Of a DNA stretch of 62,531 nucleotides, positions 62,091 through 62,531 are shown piece after piece (position 1 is the stretch's first letter; every line of letters begins with the position of its first letter). Location: NCBI GenBank assembly GCA_003543135.1, contig DPJG01000005.1:1-62531 (forward strand), given 5' to 3'. This DNA is from Rheinheimera sp. Lineage in GTDB: Bacteria; Pseudomonadota; Gammaproteobacteria; Enterobacterales; Alteromonadaceae. Made by a program: the position numbers and the translations under genes. The notes below the pieces were generated by a model, which was given only the letters and a program-made list of their open reading frames with translations, was not told the DNA's origin and did no database searches.

Positions 62091-62531
62091 CCTTCGAAAG
62101 CCCGCTAAAAATCAAAAGTTTGAGGCGCCGCCAAAACTCAGCGGCTGCTACCGTCAGCCGCTTCAAACAGTTGGCGTCTTAAAACCTCAAACTTTCAATT
62201 TTTATCGGCTCGGCTTAAAGGGGAGGAAAAGCGCTGGCTTGGAGATTGGTCTTTTTTATTTAAACACAGCAATAGATGGAGCCTGTTGTAAGTGATTTAT
62301 TGCAAATTAACTATGCGGGTTTATCCACGCTTTCACACCAGTCAAAAAATGATACTGTTGTAACTACTTGTCGTGACTCATATTTCTGTGTAACTTCAGC
62401 ATATTGTTAAAAGAAAGAAGGGATGAACCATGATTTAAAGCGTGGTTTACCCTTTTGATTAAATTGTTAGCCATATAGGCATGCATAGAGAGATTTTTAT
62501 GAAGTATCTAAATAAATGATCCTATTAATGC

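Larger units (their letters stand above)
61782..62531. other. 750-base region without a supported gene
   Basis: It contains a terminator-like hairpin, a large stem-loop repeat, and near the end an imperfect hairpin (about 62,421-62,455). Two short frames (61,859-62,068 and 62,050-62,295) run through the repeat and are not believed. Confidence 0.6.

Noticed and set aside
61859-62295. Two open frames of 69 and 81 residues
   Set aside because: They are made by translation of the stem-loop repeat and its flanks, with no start signal or known domain.
62390-62490. attC-like recombination site of an integron (GTTAGCC and an imperfect hairpin)
   Set aside because: The left-hand core site is missing and the hairpin arms match poorly.

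Overview
The window looks like a chromosomal segment of an Alteromonadales/Chromatiales-type gammaproteobacterium, most like Rheinheimera or Alishewanella. This is an inference from the rsmI/lpoA/yraN/diaA/dolP cluster, prlC and rsmJ, DUF3718, the lipoprotein pullulanase with its TonB receptor, and overall protein style; no search was run. It has two halves. Positions 1 to about 30,490 are accessory DNA with variable base composition, ending at a tRNA-Arg(CCG) gene. From about 30,490 to the end the DNA is ordinary core chromosome.

Accessory half, left to right. (a) 1-3,430: the 3' end of a large polymorphic toxin gene with its immunity gene, followed by a displaced second toxin-tip/immunity cassette. 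A repeated junction (reading GNALGNSIV) opens each module and a GC-rich terminator closes it. The second immunity protein resembles Tsi6. (b) 3,450-10,450: a relic IS3-type transposase, then two tandem genes for 40-residue secreted four-cysteine peptides. These are followed by an unknown membrane-anchored protein, a membrane-anchored glutaredoxin-like protein (CPAC) and a MacA/MacB-like exporter in three genes. I read this as a candidate system for making, oxidising and exporting a small disulfide peptide, comparable in logic to E. coli enterotoxin STb, and it is one of the two most interesting loci here. (c) 10,480-14,250: a solute-binding-protein relic, then a Fur-box-controlled TonB receptor with a PepSY membrane protein, then a second IS3 relic. 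(d) 15,175-20,870: an Xre regulator with a perfect palindromic operator, a two-helix membrane protein, a metalloprotease that runs in frame into a second lipoprotein, and a subtilisin-family protease. (e) 21,018-30,490: an integrative element with an AlpA-like gene, three small unknown genes, a tyrosine integrase, an excisionase-like gene and an Xre regulator. Its cargo is a tight three-gene operon: C5-cytosine methyltransferase, a 961-residue protein with two GHKL ATPase domains and a kinase-like histidine, and a 573-residue protein with an N-terminal receiver domain. This is a candidate anti-phage or epigenetic signalling system with no recognisable nuclease, and it is the second highlight.

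Core half. A quinone-oxidoreductase-like gene lies divergent from a LysR regulator, followed by pyrC, a CHASE/PAS sensor kinase, DUF599 and DUF4382 proteins. Next come dolP-diaA-yraN-lpoA, divergent from rsmI, then a YfhL-type ferredoxin translationally coupled to a YegQ/TrhP-type U32 protein. A TonB receptor-pullulanase operon follows, behind a LacI-type palindrome, suggesting uptake and debranching of alpha-glucans. Then come DUF3718, CheD, a LytTR response regulator, an M3 dipeptidyl carboxypeptidase lipoprotein, a GNAT acetyltransferase, prlC with a small lipoprotein, a Tag-like glycosylase coupled to rsmJ, and a peroxiredoxin. The last 750 bases contain no convincing gene but hold a conserved-looking stem-loop repeat.

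Coordinates of starts were chosen from ribosome-binding sites and neighbours. No similarity searches could be run, so family names rest on motifs I can see.
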